From NCBI GenBank assembly GCA_003551665.1, contig PUNE01000129.1, positions 84,357 through 148,356 on the forward strand: a stretch of DNA of 64,000 bases. The letters are read 5' to 3'. The notes beneath the pieces were generated by a model. It saw only the letters and a program-made list of their open reading frames with translations. It did not search any database and was not told the DNA's origin. The stretch is from Halobacteroidaceae bacterium. Its GTDB lineage: Bacteria > Bacillota > Halanaerobiia > B1SED10-174. A program made the translations under genes and the position numbers. This document shows positions 53,730 to 63,272 of this stretch, one piece after another (within the stretch, counting starts at the first letter, position 1; each line of letters begins with the position of its first letter).

Positions 53730-54850
53730 AATATTTGTTACTGATGATAATATTTTTTTCCCTTGTATGCTTAAATCCCCAGGAAGTGGAGGCTTCAGAA
53801 AATCAAAAAATTGAGGAAATTCTTGTGCTGGGGCTCACCCGGACCGAGGAAAAAATTGTTTTAAATCAACTCCCTTTTTCCGAAGGAGATGTCTGGGATG
53901 AAGAGTATCGGAAATGGACCCTGCGCAGGCTTATTTTGCTGGATATTTTTGCCTATGACCCCCTGCGGGTAATTGTTGAACCCCTTGACAGTGGAAACTA
54001 CGGGGTTGTTGTGCGGGCTGCAGACCCTGCTTTTTTGTACAAGGATCCGGTAGAATTTCTTATAATGAATACTATCAACCTGTTTTACAGGCAGGTTAAC
54101 CTGTCATTATATAACCCCCTGGGAACAGGAAATAATTTCTTTTTAACGGGAATCTGGGGAGCGAAGCGATATATTAAAAGTGGAGTTACAGGGCCCCTTG
54201 GGGCGGGGAAAGCTTCCTTTTCCGGCCAGTTGTTTGATCACGATCTACAGTTCTACCGGGATACGGGCGGGGAATTATCGCTGGATTATAGAAACTGGAT
54301 TTCTCCTGCTTTACGCCTTACCGGGGGTCTGGATTACAGGACAGGAGAACTGGACGGGGAAAAACAGGTCCTCTTTTTTCCCCGGGGTGAATTGCTTTAT
54401 GATAGTAACTATACTGGAGAGATTAGAGGAGGGTTGGGCCTGCCCATTGCAGGTGATGGTACCTTCTTCCGGTTGCAGGGTCGGGTTGTGGGTAAATTGG
54501 GGTCTTTAATTGGTGTGGCCCGGGGAGGAATTATCATTGGGGACGGTGCACCCCTGAATTATTATTTTCCCCTGGGAGGTTTTGGCAGACTTCCACTGCG
54601 GGGACAGCCTTTAACCCTGGTCCAGAATTACGTGACTGCAACGGTTGAATATCACTGGCAGGCGGGGGGGTTTATCCCAATCCTTTTTGCCGATGGAGGT
54701 TGGTACAGCCCCGGTGGAAATGAGGGCGTTCTAAATATAGGTCTTGGCCTGGCTACGGAAACCCCCCTCGGGGTTATCCGGGGAGACCTGGGTTGGAACC
54801 CCATCCTGGGAACAACCGGTTTCAACATAGGCCTGGGGCATAGCTACTAA
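53726..54850 (+). CDS. Omp85/BamA-like outer-membrane beta-barrel protein with one POTRA domain
   Basis: 374 residues. A signal peptide (1-23, ending VEA) is followed by a POTRA-like domain (about 28-87: IEEILVLGLTRTEEKIVLNQ, then LRRLILLDIFAYDPLRVIVE). A long region of alternating amphipathic beta strands comes next, with a loop-6-like GGFGRLPLRGQPL, and the chain ends in aromatic GLGHSY. These are Omp85 features, in a shorter protein than BamA. Such proteins need an outer membrane, which is unexpected for a typical clostridium. It overlaps the C45 gene by 4 bases, so they work together. Confidence 0.8.
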   Translation: MKYLLLMIIFFSLVCLNPQEVEASENQKIEEILVLGLTRTEEKIVLNQLPFSEGDVWDEEYRKWTLRRLILLDIFAYDPLRVIVEPLDSGNYGVVVRAADPAFLYKDPVEFLIMNTINLFYRQVNLSLYNPLGTGNNFFLTGIWGAKRYIKSGVTGPLGAGKASFSGQLFDHDLQFYRDTGGELSLDYRNWISPALRLTGGLDYRTGELDGEKQVLFFPRGELLYDSNYTGEIRGGLGLPIAGDGTFFRLQGRVVGKLGSLIGVARGGIIIGDGAPLNYYFPLGGFGRLPLRGQPLTLVQNYVTATVEYHWQAGGFIPILFADGGWYSPGGNEGVLNIGLGLATETPLGVIRGDLGWNPILGTTGFNIGLGHSY

Positions 54851-54877
54851 ATAATTGGAAATGGAAATAAAGTTTTA

Positions 54878-54905
54878 AAAAAGGGGCCCGGAAAGGGCCC
54901 TTTTT
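54878..54905 (+). terminator. Intrinsic terminator after the barrel gene
   Basis: AAAAAGGGGCCC pairs with GGGCCCTTTTT around GGAAA, with one bulged G. It ends in T5. Confidence 0.82.
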
Positions 54906-54908
54906 AAT

Positions 54909-54937
54909 TTGCATATTGGGGGAAGTTATGTTAATAT
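54909..54937 (+). promoter_or_regulatory. Promoter of the copper operon
   Basis: -35 TTGCAT (54909-54914), 17 bases, -10 TAATAT (54932-54937). The CsoR-type operator begins 11 bases downstream. Confidence 0.6.
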
Positions 54938-54947
54938 GAAAATAGCC

Positions 54948-54964
54948 ATACCCCGTAGGGGTAT
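54948..54964 (+). promoter_or_regulatory. CsoR-type copper operator
   Basis: ATACCCCGTAGGGGTAT is a perfect inverted repeat (7-bp arms, 3-base centre) with the G/C tracts typical of CsoR sites. It lies between the promoter and csoR. Confidence 0.85.
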
Positions 54965-54980
54965 ATTGGGAGGTGAGGAA

Positions 54981-55265
54981 ATGAAACACCGGGAGCGACC
55001 ATCTGAATTTAAAAAACAATTAATGGACCGCATGGAGAGAATCAACGGGCAGACCCGGGGAATTCTTAAAATGATTGAGGAAGACCGCTATTGCATTGAT
55101 ATTTTAATTCAAATCGGGGCAGTGAAGGGAGCCCTTAATCAGGTTGCGCTGCAGCTCTTTGAAGACCACAGCCACCACTGTCTTGCTGATTCTCTGGCCA
55201 GTGGTGGACAGAAAGAAGAAGAGGCTGTCGGGGAACTACTTGCAGCCCTGAAGAGAATGCTTTAA
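54981..55265 (+). CDS. csoR: CsoR family copper-sensing repressor
   Basis: 94 residues from the ATG at 54981 behind GGGAGGTGAGG. Four-helix DUF156/CsoR fold with the copper ligands C38, H63 and C67 in the C-x24-H-x3-C spacing known for CsoR (RYCIDIL; DHSHHC). When Cu(I) binds, it leaves the operator at 54948-54964 and copZ/copA are expressed. Autoregulated. First gene of the operon. Confidence 0.95.
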   Translation: MKHRERPSEFKKQLMDRMERINGQTRGILKMIEEDRYCIDILIQIGAVKGALNQVALQLFEDHSHHCLADSLASGGQKEEEAVGELLAALKRML

Positions 55266-55277
55266 GGAGGAAAAAAC

Positions 55278-55490
55278 ATGAAAAAAATAATTTACATTGA
55301 AGGAATGACCTGTGAAGGCTGCGTTTCCCGGGTAAAGAAAGCCCTGCATGATCTCCCGGGAGTTGAAAATGTAGATGTTAATCTGGATTCGGGGAGAGCA
55401 ATAGTAACAGGTTCAGAAGATGGTCTCAAGGAGGATAAGTTGAAGGACCATGTTATGAAACTTGGTTACGAGGTAAAAGGGGTTGATTGA
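55278..55490 (+). CDS. copZ: Heavy-metal-associated domain copper chaperone (CopZ)
   Basis: 70 residues, one HMA domain with the Cu(I)-binding GMTCEGC (C12, C15). It carries copper in the cytoplasm to CopA. RBS AAGGAGG, 12 bases after csoR. The end overlaps the ribosome site of copA. Confidence 0.95.
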   Translation: MKKIIYIEGMTCEGCVSRVKKALHDLPGVENVDVNLDSGRAIVTGSEDGLKEDKLKDHVMKLGYEVKGVD

Positions 55491-55491
55491 A

Positions 55492-57969
55492 TTGGCAGTT
55501 GTTGCTCCAAAGCAGTTGGTATTTAAAATAGAAGGTATGTCCTGTACAGCCTGCGCTCAGAGCCTGGAAAAAGCACTCCAGAAGGCGAAAGGGGTTCAGA
55601 AGGCCAGGGTTAACTTTGCTGCAGGAAAAGCCTATGTAGACTATGATTCTGAGACCACAACCATTCAGGATCTGAAAGAAGTTATTTCTTCCGCAGGTTA
55701 CACGGGTGTGGCTTCTGGGGACCGGGAGGAATTTTCCCAGAAAATCGAAGGTATGACCTGTACTTCCTGTGCTCAGGCAGTAGAAAAAAGTCTGCAGGGA
55801 AAGAAAGGGGTCGAAAGTGCCAGGGTCAATTTTGCCAGTGAAACTGCCCGGGTAATATTTGAACCAGGGATAATTGGCAGAGAAGAAATAATTGAGGCGA
55901 TCAGGGAAGCTGGTTTTGAAATCTCACGAGAAAAAGAAGATAAAGATGGAGAAGAATTTGATCCGGACCTTGAGAACCTTGCCAGGGCTGCAAAAAGGAT
56001 GTGGATTGCTGCGGGCTTTGCCATTCCCATAATGATCCTGATGATGGTTCACATGTTTATATTCCCAATACCCTATTATTTCCCCATAATATTTGCCCTG
56101 GGTTTTGTCCCCGTTTTTGTAGCCGGTTGGGAAACCCACAGGCACACATTAAGGGCGATCAGAAATTTAAGGCCCAACATGGATACCCTCGTTTCGCTGG
56201 GCTCTGTTGTGCCTTATTCCCTGAATTTCCTTGCTTTCTGGCTCCCTCTTGCTTCTTTTGTGGAAATGGCAGCCAGTATTATGACCTTCCATCTGGTCGG
56301 GCGTTTTCTGGAGGCCAAGGCCAAGGGAAGGGCCTCCCAGGCTATAAAAAAATTACTCCAGATGGGGGCTAAAACTGCAAGGGTAATGACAGAAGAAGGG
56401 GAAACCGAAGTTCCCATTGAAGAATTAAAAATAGGAGATATTATGCTGATCAGGCCGGGAGAAAAAATCCCCACAGATGGCGTAGTCCACAGGGGTGTAA
56501 GTACCGTCGATGAATCCATGGCAACTGGAGAATCCATTCCCGTGGAGAGAACTGAAGGCCAGGAAGTTATCGGTGGGACGATCAACAAACAGGGTGTTCT
56601 GCAGGTTCGGGCTTCCAGGGTTGGTAAAGATACTTTTCTCTCCCAGGTAATAAAAATGGTTGAAGAAGCCCAGGGTTCCCGGGTTCCAATCCAGGAATTC
56701 GCGGACCGGGTAACCGGTTTCTTCGTACCCGGCGTTTTGTTACTGGCCATCGGATCCTTTATTTCCTGGAACCTGTTTCCGGAGTTCCACGTTGCTATTG
56801 TTGAGTTCTTTAACTTTCCCTGGAGTAATCCCAACCTGCCCACCTTTTCCCTGGCTTTGCTGGCCATGATTGCAGTCTTTGTTATTTCCTGTCCCTGTGC
56901 TCTTGGACTGGCAACCCCGACTGCAATAATGGTTGGCAGTGGAATTGGGGCAGAAAAAGGTGTTTTAATCCGCAGGGGTGAGGCAATTCAAACCATCAAG
57001 GAAGCACGGATAATTGCTTTTGATAAAACAGGACCCCTTACACAGGGAAAACCCGATGTTACTGATATCCTGCCCGTGGGCAATTGGTCTGCAGAGGAAA
57101 TGTTGCACCTGGTAGGAAGCCTGGAAAAAGCTTCTGAGCACCCCCTGGGCCAGGCAATTGTTGAAAATGCAGAAAGAAAAGGTTTAAAACCCCTGGAAGT
57201 GGAAAATTTTGAAGCTCTGACCGGGCGGGGAGTAGTTGGGGAGGTTGGCGGAAGGAAAGTTCTCGTTGGTAACCGCCTCCTTATGCAGGAAGAAGGAATT
57301 TCTTTCAATCAAGAAGAAGATAGGATTGCAGGCCTTGAAGATGAAGGCAAGACTGCAATGTTGATCGGGATAGATGGGAAATTGGCCGGGATCATTGCAG
57401 TTGCAGATATACTGAAAGATGAAGCGGTTCAGGCTATATCCGAGCTGGGGAAAATGGGTCTTTCAACTGCCCTAATTTCCGGGGATAATCAGCGAACCGC
57501 AGATGCCATTGCCCGCCAGTTGGGAATCAGCAGAGTTCTGGCAGAGGTTCTTCCTGAGGGCAAGGTGGAGGAAATCCAAAGGCTGCAGGAAGAATATGGA
57601 GTAGTGGTAATGGTTGGGGACGGGATTAACGATGCACCTGCTTTGAAACAGGCCAATGTTGGAATTGCCATTGGGACCGGGACTGATATTGCCATTGAGG
57701 CGGCAGATATTACCCTGGTCCGGGGTGATCTTGATGGTGTCATCAGGGCTATCAGGCTAGCCGGGGCAACGTTTAATAAGATCAAGCAGAATTACTTCTG
57801 GGCCTGGTTCTATAACGGTGTTGCCATCCCGGCAGCTTTCTTTGGACTGATCCACCCCATAATTGGAGCAGCAGCAATGGCCGCAAGCTCCCTGAACGTT
57901 GTTTTAAATTCACTTCGCCTCCGCCGGGTTCCAATTGACCCTGGTTACCGGCAGGACAGGAGGGTTTGA
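55492..57969 (+). CDS. copA: Copper-exporting P1B-type ATPase (CopA) with Pro in the DKTGT motif
   Basis: About 825 residues from TTG at 55492, 9 bases after AAAAGGGG. Two N-terminal HMA domains (GMSCTAC and GMTCTSC), the CPCALG copper site in membrane helix 6, an SEHPLGQAIV nucleotide site and MVGDGINDAPAL are all present. The phosphorylation loop is DKTGPLTQGKP (D511): the normally invariant Thr after Gly is Pro (codon CCC, from ACC by one base). The backbone carbonyl of that Thr helps bind Mg in P-type ATPases, so activity may be changed. Otherwise the protein is complete. Confidence 0.93.
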   Translation: MAVVAPKQLVFKIEGMSCTACAQSLEKALQKAKGVQKARVNFAAGKAYVDYDSETTTIQDLKEVISSAGYTGVASGDREEFSQKIEGMTCTSCAQAVEKSLQGKKGVESARVNFASETARVIFEPGIIGREEIIEAIREAGFEISREKEDKDGEEFDPDLENLARAAKRMWIAAGFAIPIMILMMVHMFIFPIPYYFPIIFALGFVPVFVAGWETHRHTLRAIRNLRPNMDTLVSLGSVVPYSLNFLAFWLPLASFVEMAASIMTFHLVGRFLEAKAKGRASQAIKKLLQMGAKTARVMTEEGETEVPIEELKIGDIMLIRPGEKIPTDGVVHRGVSTVDESMATGESIPVERTEGQEVIGGTINKQGVLQVRASRVGKDTFLSQVIKMVEEAQGSRVPIQEFADRVTGFFVPGVLLLAIGSFISWNLFPEFHVAIVEFFNFPWSNPNLPTFSLALLAMIAVFVISCPCALGLATPTAIMVGSGIGAEKGVLIRRGEAIQTIKEARIIAFDKTGPLTQGKPDVTDILPVGNWSAEEMLHLVGSLEKASEHPLGQAIVENAERKGLKPLEVENFEALTGRGVVGEVGGRKVLVGNRLLMQEEGISFNQEEDRIAGLEDEGKTAMLIGIDGKLAGIIAVADILKDEAVQAISELGKMGLSTALISGDNQRTADAIARQLGISRVLAEVLPEGKVEEIQRLQEEYGVVVMVGDGINDAPALKQANVGIAIGTGTDIAIEAADITLVRGDLDGVIRAIRLAGATFNKIKQNYFWAWFYNGVAIPAAFFGLIHPIIGAAAMAASSLNVVLNSLRLRRVPIDPGYRQDRRV

Positions 57970-57971
57970 TC

Positions 57972-58406
57972 TTGGAAAGACTGGGCATTGTAATTGGTAA
58001 AGGAGAAACAGAAAATTCCGCTGTGGTCCAGTTCCGCCGCCATTCAATGTGCGGCAAGTGTGGGCAGTGTTTTGGACCCAATGAAGAAGAAATCCAGGTT
58101 AAAAACCCCATTGGGGCTGTTGAGGGCGATTGGGTACTGGTAACTACCGGTGAAAAAAATATTTTTGCTCTTGCTCTCGGAATGTACGGAGTCCCCCTGC
58201 TGACATTTGTTGGGGGGTTTGCCCTGGGGTACTTCCTCTGGTCTGAAATGGCCGGCGCAATCATTGCACTGGTTCTTACGGGCCTGTTTTTCCTGGGACT
58301 GCGAAACAGGGAAAAAAGGTTGAAGAATCGGGAAGAGTTTATGCCAAGAATTAAACGACTGGCCATGGCAAGGGAAATTGATGAATGTCAGGAGTCCTCC
58401 TCTTAA
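57972..58406 (+). CDS. RseC/MucC family protein (SoxR-reducing system)
   Basis: 144 residues from TTG at 57972, 7 bases after AGGAGGG (a closer TTG is too near). C27, C30 and C33 (MCGKCGQC) precede two membrane helices (about 65-85 and 90-110), the standard RseC layout. RseC proteins are linked with Rnf-type electron transport or thiol redox control at the membrane; no rnf genes are nearby here. The stop codon lies in the terminator loop. Confidence 0.88.
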   Translation: MERLGIVIGKGETENSAVVQFRRHSMCGKCGQCFGPNEEEIQVKNPIGAVEGDWVLVTTGEKNIFALALGMYGVPLLTFVGGFALGYFLWSEMAGAIIALVLTGLFFLGLRNREKRLKNREEFMPRIKRLAMAREIDECQESSS

Positions 58407-58422
58407 AGGGAGGACTTTTTTT
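58393..58422 (+). terminator. Intrinsic terminator after the copper/RseC operon
   Basis: A perfect 8-bp stem, AGTCCTCC with GGAGGACT, is followed by seven T. It includes the stop codon of the RseC gene. Confidence 0.92.
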
Positions 58423-58493
58423 GTTCTTAGAAAAGGATTTTACCGGGGAATAAGGAATTTTTTAAAGAGAATATATAATGGGGAGGGAAAAAT

Positions 58494-59726
58494 GTGGAAC
58501 ATCTACAGAACTATGACCCGGAAATTTTCCAGCTTATTGGTGAAGAAAAGGCAAGGCAGAAACGAAACATTGAATTGATCGCCTCAGAAAACTTCGTGTC
58601 CCCTGCAATTTTAGAAGCTACAGGATCCTGTTTAACCAATAAATATGCTGAGGGATACCCGGGCCGGAGGTATTACGGTGGTTGTGAAGTGGTTGATAAG
58701 GTGGAAAATGTGGCCATAAAAAGGTTGAAAGAATTGTACGGGGCAGAACATGCCAACGTTCAACCTCATTCAGGTTCCCAGGCCAACCAGGCTGTTTATT
58801 TTGCCAAGATACCGGTTGGGGGAGCAATGCTGGCCATGGATCTTTCCCACGGCGGACACCTGACTCACGGAAGTCCGGTTAACCTATCAGGTACCTACTA
58901 CAAAGTAGGGCATTACGGAGTTACCAAGCACAAGGAAGTAATTGATTACGACCTGGTTGAGAAAATGGCCCAGGATTTGAGACCGCGGATGATTATTGCC
59001 GGGGCCAGCGCTTACCCCCGTATTATTAATTTCCAGCGTTTTAAGGAAATAGCTGACAGGGTGGGGGCGCTGTTCATGGTTGATATGGCCCATATAGCCG
59101 GTCTTGTTGCAGCGGGGCTGCATCCCAACCCCGTTCCTCATGCTGATTTTGTAACATCTACTACTCACAAAACCCTGCGGGGAATCCGGGGTGGTTTTGT
59201 GCTCTGCAAGGAAGAGTATGCCAAGGCCGTTGACAAGGCCCTTTTCCCCGGAATACAGGGAGGCCCCTTGATGCACATTATCGCGGCAAAGGCTGTCGGC
59301 TTTAAAGAGGCGGCAACTGAGAGCTTTAAAGACTATCAGCAGCGGATTATTGATAATGCCCAGGCCCTGGCCAGGGCCCTGCAGGGTTACGGGCTGCGCC
59401 TGGTTTCTGATGGCACGGATACCCACCTGTTGCTGGTTGACCTGAACAATGTAAAAATTACCGGGAAAGAAGCTGAAGAACTCCTGGACCGAATTGGGAT
59501 CACGGTTAATAAGAATACAATTCCTTTTGAAACCAAGAGCCCCTTTGTTACCAGTGGAATAAGGATCGGAACTCCTGCAGTGACCACGAGGGGGATGGGT
59601 CCGGATGAAATGCAGGAAATAGCGCGGTTTATCTTTGAAGCCCTTTCTCATAAGGACGATGAAGCCTACCTCGAAAAACTGGAAGGGCAAACTCGGGAAT
59701 TCTCCGAGCAATTTGATGGTATTTAA
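58494..59726 (+). CDS. glyA: Serine hydroxymethyltransferase
   Basis: 410 residues, standard bacterial length. PLP lysine in [40 protein letters not shown] and [19 protein letters not shown] are intact. It makes glycine and methylene-tetrahydrofolate from serine. GTG start behind GGGAGGG; a -10 box TATAAT is seen at 58474-58479 without a clear -35. Overlaps bshC; both may be co-transcribed because glycine and C1 metabolism do not explain the link otherwise. Confidence 0.97.
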   Translation: MEHLQNYDPEIFQLIGEEKARQKRNIELIASENFVSPAILEATGSCLTNKYAEGYPGRRYYGGCEVVDKVENVAIKRLKELYGAEHANVQPHSGSQANQAVYFAKIPVGGAMLAMDLSHGGHLTHGSPVNLSGTYYKVGHYGVTKHKEVIDYDLVEKMAQDLRPRMIIAGASAYPRIINFQRFKEIADRVGALFMVDMAHIAGLVAAGLHPNPVPHADFVTSTTHKTLRGIRGGFVLCKEEYAKAVDKALFPGIQGGPLMHIIAAKAVGFKEAATESFKDYQQRIIDNAQALARALQGYGLRLVSDGTDTHLLLVDLNNVKITGKEAEELLDRIGITVNKNTIPFETKSPFVTSGIRIGTPAVTTRGMGPDEMQEIARFIFEALSHKDDEAYLEKLEGQTREFSEQFDGI

Positions 59727-61329
59727 ACCTTTTTACAGCCAACTGGAAAAAGATTTTAAAAAAGATTTTTCCCGGGTTGAGGGTTTTTATGAATACCCTC
59801 CCCGGGGGGAATCTTTGCCGCGGCGAGGGGAAAAAATGCAACAGTTTCCGCGCCGGGACCTGCTGGTTCAGGTTTTAAGGGATTATAATACCCGCATTGG
59901 GGCTCCGGATCCTGTTTTTGAGAATATCGACCTGCTGGCAGACAAGGATACAACAGTGGTAATAGGTGGCCAGCAGGCGGGCCTTTTTACCGGTCCACTT
60001 CTAACGATTTACAAAGCACTGGATATAATAGCAAGGGCAGAACAGGCTTCTCGGGAAACCGGCAGGCCAGTGGTTCCGGTTTTCTGGGTTGCTGGCGAAG
60101 ACCATGATTTCAGGGAAATTAACCACTTATGGTTGATCAACCAGGAAAACCAGGTGGAAAAAATAGCTCTTGATTCTTCATTTCGAACCCGTCCGGCCAG
60201 CCTTATTCCCCGCAAGGCTTCTTTCCTCGAGGCGATCAAGGACCTGGAAAAGAAAACCGCTCCTGGCCGTTTTAAAGATGAATATCTTAAACTACTTTAT
60301 TCAACCGGGGAACAGGCTGAAACCTTTGGGGAATGGTTTTCCAGGATTCTGGTAAATCTCCTGGGTCACAGGGGTCTGATTATTTTCGACCCCCTGGCCC
60401 GGGGAACAGAGGAGTTAAAGAAGGATTTTATTTCCCTGTTTAAATCCTCGGCCGAGAATTTTTCCCAGGAGCTCATCAAAAAGGAAGAAGAACTGGAAAT
60501 AGAGGGTTACCATGTTCAGGTAAAAAAAGATGCCCGGCACGCAAACTTCTTTTTGATCCTGAATGGAGAAAGGCGGCCTGTTTTTTTTGAAGAAGGTCGT
60601 TTTAAGAGCAGGGGCGGCGATCTTGACCTGGATGAGAAGACTTTATGGGAAATGCTGGAGAAGGATCCAGTTTCCTTCAGCCCCGATGCCCTTCTAAGGC
60701 CGGTTTTTCAGGATTTTGTATTCCCGGTTCTTGCATCTGTAAATGGTCCAGGGGAACTTGCCTACCAGGCCCAGCTGGCCTCGGGTTATAGAAGCCTTGG
60801 GCTGGAACAGCCTGTTCTTTTTCCCCGTCGGGAAATAACTCTTGTGGAGGAAGGATTGCTGCGGCATCTTGATAAATGGGGAGTCACTCCCCTGCAGGTA
60901 ATTGAGGAACAGGAAGAGCTCAGGGACAGGCTGATTGCCCGGCAAACGGGGCTGGATATCGAGGAGGCTTTTTCCAGGACCCGGAGCGAAATAAGGGAAA
61001 ATTACCGAGGGCTCATTGAGGATTTAAATAAAGTCCACCCCAACCTGGAAGATCTGGGCGAAAAAAATATGAAAAGGATTCTGCATGAAGTGGAATACCT
61101 GCAAAAGAGGGCCTTGGAATTCCAGAGGGAAAAAGAAAATAACCTTTGCCAGCAGTTTGCAAAGGTCCTTGTTGGTCTTTTTCCCAATGGGAAAAAACAG
61201 GAAAGGGTATTAAATGTCTTTCCTTTCCTGATGAAATATGGCCCCGAATTACTGGCTATTATGGAAAGAGGACTGGAAGAACTGGAAGAAGAACACGGTT
61301 TTCTGACTACCGGTGGAAAGTGGAGATGA
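59716..61329 (+). CDS. bshC: Putative cysteine ligase BshC (bacillithiol synthesis)
   Basis: 537 residues, the usual length. It starts with ATG at 59716, inside the end of glyA; the ribosome site is weak, so coupling with glyA is likely. BshC features: [17 protein letters not shown] near 75-90, [16 protein letters not shown], and [16 protein letters not shown], followed by a long coiled coil (about 430-500). It joins cysteine to GlcN-malate in the last step of bacillithiol synthesis. Confidence 0.93.
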   Translation: MVFKPFYSQLEKDFKKDFSRVEGFYEYPPRGESLPRRGEKMQQFPRRDLLVQVLRDYNTRIGAPDPVFENIDLLADKDTTVVIGGQQAGLFTGPLLTIYKALDIIARAEQASRETGRPVVPVFWVAGEDHDFREINHLWLINQENQVEKIALDSSFRTRPASLIPRKASFLEAIKDLEKKTAPGRFKDEYLKLLYSTGEQAETFGEWFSRILVNLLGHRGLIIFDPLARGTEELKKDFISLFKSSAENFSQELIKKEEELEIEGYHVQVKKDARHANFFLILNGERRPVFFEEGRFKSRGGDLDLDEKTLWEMLEKDPVSFSPDALLRPVFQDFVFPVLASVNGPGELAYQAQLASGYRSLGLEQPVLFPRREITLVEEGLLRHLDKWGVTPLQVIEEQEELRDRLIARQTGLDIEEAFSRTRSEIRENYRGLIEDLNKVHPNLEDLGEKNMKRILHEVEYLQKRALEFQREKENNLCQQFAKVLVGLFPNGKKQERVLNVFPFLMKYGPELLAIMERGLEELEEEHGFLTTGGKWR

Positions 61330-61343
61330 CTGGAGGTTAAAAA

Positions 61344-62051
61344 ATGATTGATATTGCTGCATATGGAGCTCACCCTGACGATCTGGAACTTGCTATCGGT
61401 GGAACAATTGCCGCTCATGCTGATAAAGGCTGGAAGGTTGTTGGAATTGACCTGACCAGGGGGGAAAAGGGAAGCAATGGAACACCTGAGATCAGGGCAA
61501 GGGAGGCTGCAGCTGCAGCCGAAGTACTCGGTCTGCGGCAGAGGTTGAATTTAGGCCTCCCCGATTTAGGGGTTAAGGTTGAGGATGATCAGCTCAAGGT
61601 TGTTGTGGAATCCATTCGCAAGCTGCGTCCCCGTCTTATCCTTGCTCCGTACTGGTTTTCCCACCACCCCGACCACGAGAATGCCGGGAGCCTTTTGCGA
61701 AAGGCCTTTTTTATCTCGGGTTTAAAGAACTTTGTTACCAAAAGCCCCCCCTATAGGGCTGAAAGGATCTATTATTATGCCCTGCCCCAGCAGGTAAGTC
61801 CCTCTTTCATTGTGGACATTTCGGATTATTTTTCCCAAAAGATGGAAGCAATCGAAAAGTATGAATCCCAGTTCAACCGGGAGGGAAAAGCCTTCCCAAC
61901 CAACATCAATTCCCGGAATTTCAGGCAGAGAATTGAAAGCGGGAGCATGTACTGGGGTCGTCAGGCCGGCACAACCTATGGAGAACCCTTTTATTCTTCA
62001 AGAGTTCCAGTGGTTAAGGACCTCTTCTGGGGCAACAGGGAGGATGAATAA
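61344..62051 (+). CDS. bshB1: Bacillithiol biosynthesis deacetylase BshB1
   Basis: 235 residues, LmbE-like zinc deacetylase. The metal-binding AHPDDLELAIGGT is near residues 9-21 and HHPDHENAG near 108. It removes acetate from GlcNAc-malate. The TAATG overlap with bshA shows coupled translation. Confidence 0.95.
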   Translation: MIDIAAYGAHPDDLELAIGGTIAAHADKGWKVVGIDLTRGEKGSNGTPEIRAREAAAAAEVLGLRQRLNLGLPDLGVKVEDDQLKVVVESIRKLRPRLILAPYWFSHHPDHENAGSLLRKAFFISGLKNFVTKSPPYRAERIYYYALPQQVSPSFIVDISDYFSQKMEAIEKYESQFNREGKAFPTNINSRNFRQRIESGSMYWGRQAGTTYGEPFYSSRVPVVKDLFWGNREDE

Positions 62052-63184
62052 TGAAAATTGGAATAATCTGCTTTCCCTCCTACGGAGGAAGCGGTGTCCT
62101 GGCAACAGAACTGGGCTGGCATCTGGCACAACTGGGTAACCAGGTTCACTTTATCAGCTATGACCAGCCTTTCCGGCTAAAATTTCACGAAAATATTTTT
62201 TATCACAGGGTAAATACCCCTCACTATGACCTTTTCCCCTTTCCCCCTTATTACCTGGCCCTGGTGAATAAGATTGCCCAGGTTGTTGAGGAGCAGAATC
62301 TTGATGTGGTCCACGCCCATTATGCTGTTCCCCACGCCCTTGCAGCCCAGCAGGCACTGGCCATGGTTAATCGGGATGTTGGCCTGGTTACTACTCTGCA
62401 TGGAACGGATATAACCCTGGTGGGAAATAATGAATCCTTCTTCAGAACCACGCGGCATGCCATAAAAAACAGCCCCGGTTTAACAGCCGTTTCCAATGAC
62501 TTGATTAAATCTACCCGGGAAGTCTTTGCCACAGATCGTCCCATACGCTGTATTTATAACTTTGTTGATCCGCGGGAATATCGGAGGCTGGAACCGGAGA
62601 ACATACCCTGTCGCCTGCGTTACAGGTCGAAGGGGGAAAAGTTGCTTATCCATATCTCCAATTTTCGTGAAGTCAAAAGGGTTGGAGACGTGGTAGAGGT
62701 ATTTTACGAGGTCCAGCAAGAAATTTCCTCCCGCCTGCTTCTGGTAGGAGACGGGCCTACCCGGGACAGTGTTGCTGCCCTTGTCCGGGAGAGGGGTCTG
62801 GAGAAAAAAGTTGTTTTCCTGGGAGCCCAGGATAATGTGGTTTCCCTGCTTTCAATTTCTGACCTGCTTGTTCTGACCTCGGAAAAGGAGGCCTTTGGTC
62901 TGGTCAATATCGAGGCCATGGCCTGTGAGGTTCCTGTTCTTGCAGCTGAAGCCGGGGGTGTTCCGGAGGTGATTTCCAACGGTGAAACAGGGTTTCTTGC
63001 CCCAGTGGGGGACGTAGAAAAAATGGCGAAACTGGCGTTGAAAATACTGAAAAACCCTGAACTTCAAAAAGAAATGGGGTTAGCAGGCAGACAGAGAGTA
63101 ATCGATAATTTTTCAAGTGATATAATTGTTCCTCAATACCTGGAGTACTATAGGGAAATAATGGGAAAGGGAGAAGGAAATTAG
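62051..63184 (+). CDS. bshA: GlcNAc-malate synthase BshA
   Basis: 377 residues, GT4 family. It begins GIICFPSYGGSGVLATELG, the hallmark of BshA; VHAHYAVPHA, LHGTDITLVG and the E-x7-E region EAFGLVNIEAMACEVPV are present. It joins GlcNAc (from UDP-GlcNAc) to L-malate, the first step of bacillithiol synthesis. With bshB1 and bshC it makes the complete path in one operon. Confidence 0.95.
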   Translation: MKIGIICFPSYGGSGVLATELGWHLAQLGNQVHFISYDQPFRLKFHENIFYHRVNTPHYDLFPFPPYYLALVNKIAQVVEEQNLDVVHAHYAVPHALAAQQALAMVNRDVGLVTTLHGTDITLVGNNESFFRTTRHAIKNSPGLTAVSNDLIKSTREVFATDRPIRCIYNFVDPREYRRLEPENIPCRLRYRSKGEKLLIHISNFREVKRVGDVVEVFYEVQQEISSRLLLVGDGPTRDSVAALVRERGLEKKVVFLGAQDNVVSLLSISDLLVLTSEKEAFGLVNIEAMACEVPVLAAEAGGVPEVISNGETGFLAPVGDVEKMAKLALKILKNPELQKEMGLAGRQRVIDNFSSDIIVPQYLEYYREIMGKGEGN

Positions 63185-63272
63185 TTTCCTGGCCTTCCCG
63201 GGGGACTCCGATTGCGGGGGACCTGGTTGTGTTTCAAAAAAATAGGGTTGTGTTCTTAGAGGGGTGAACTTT

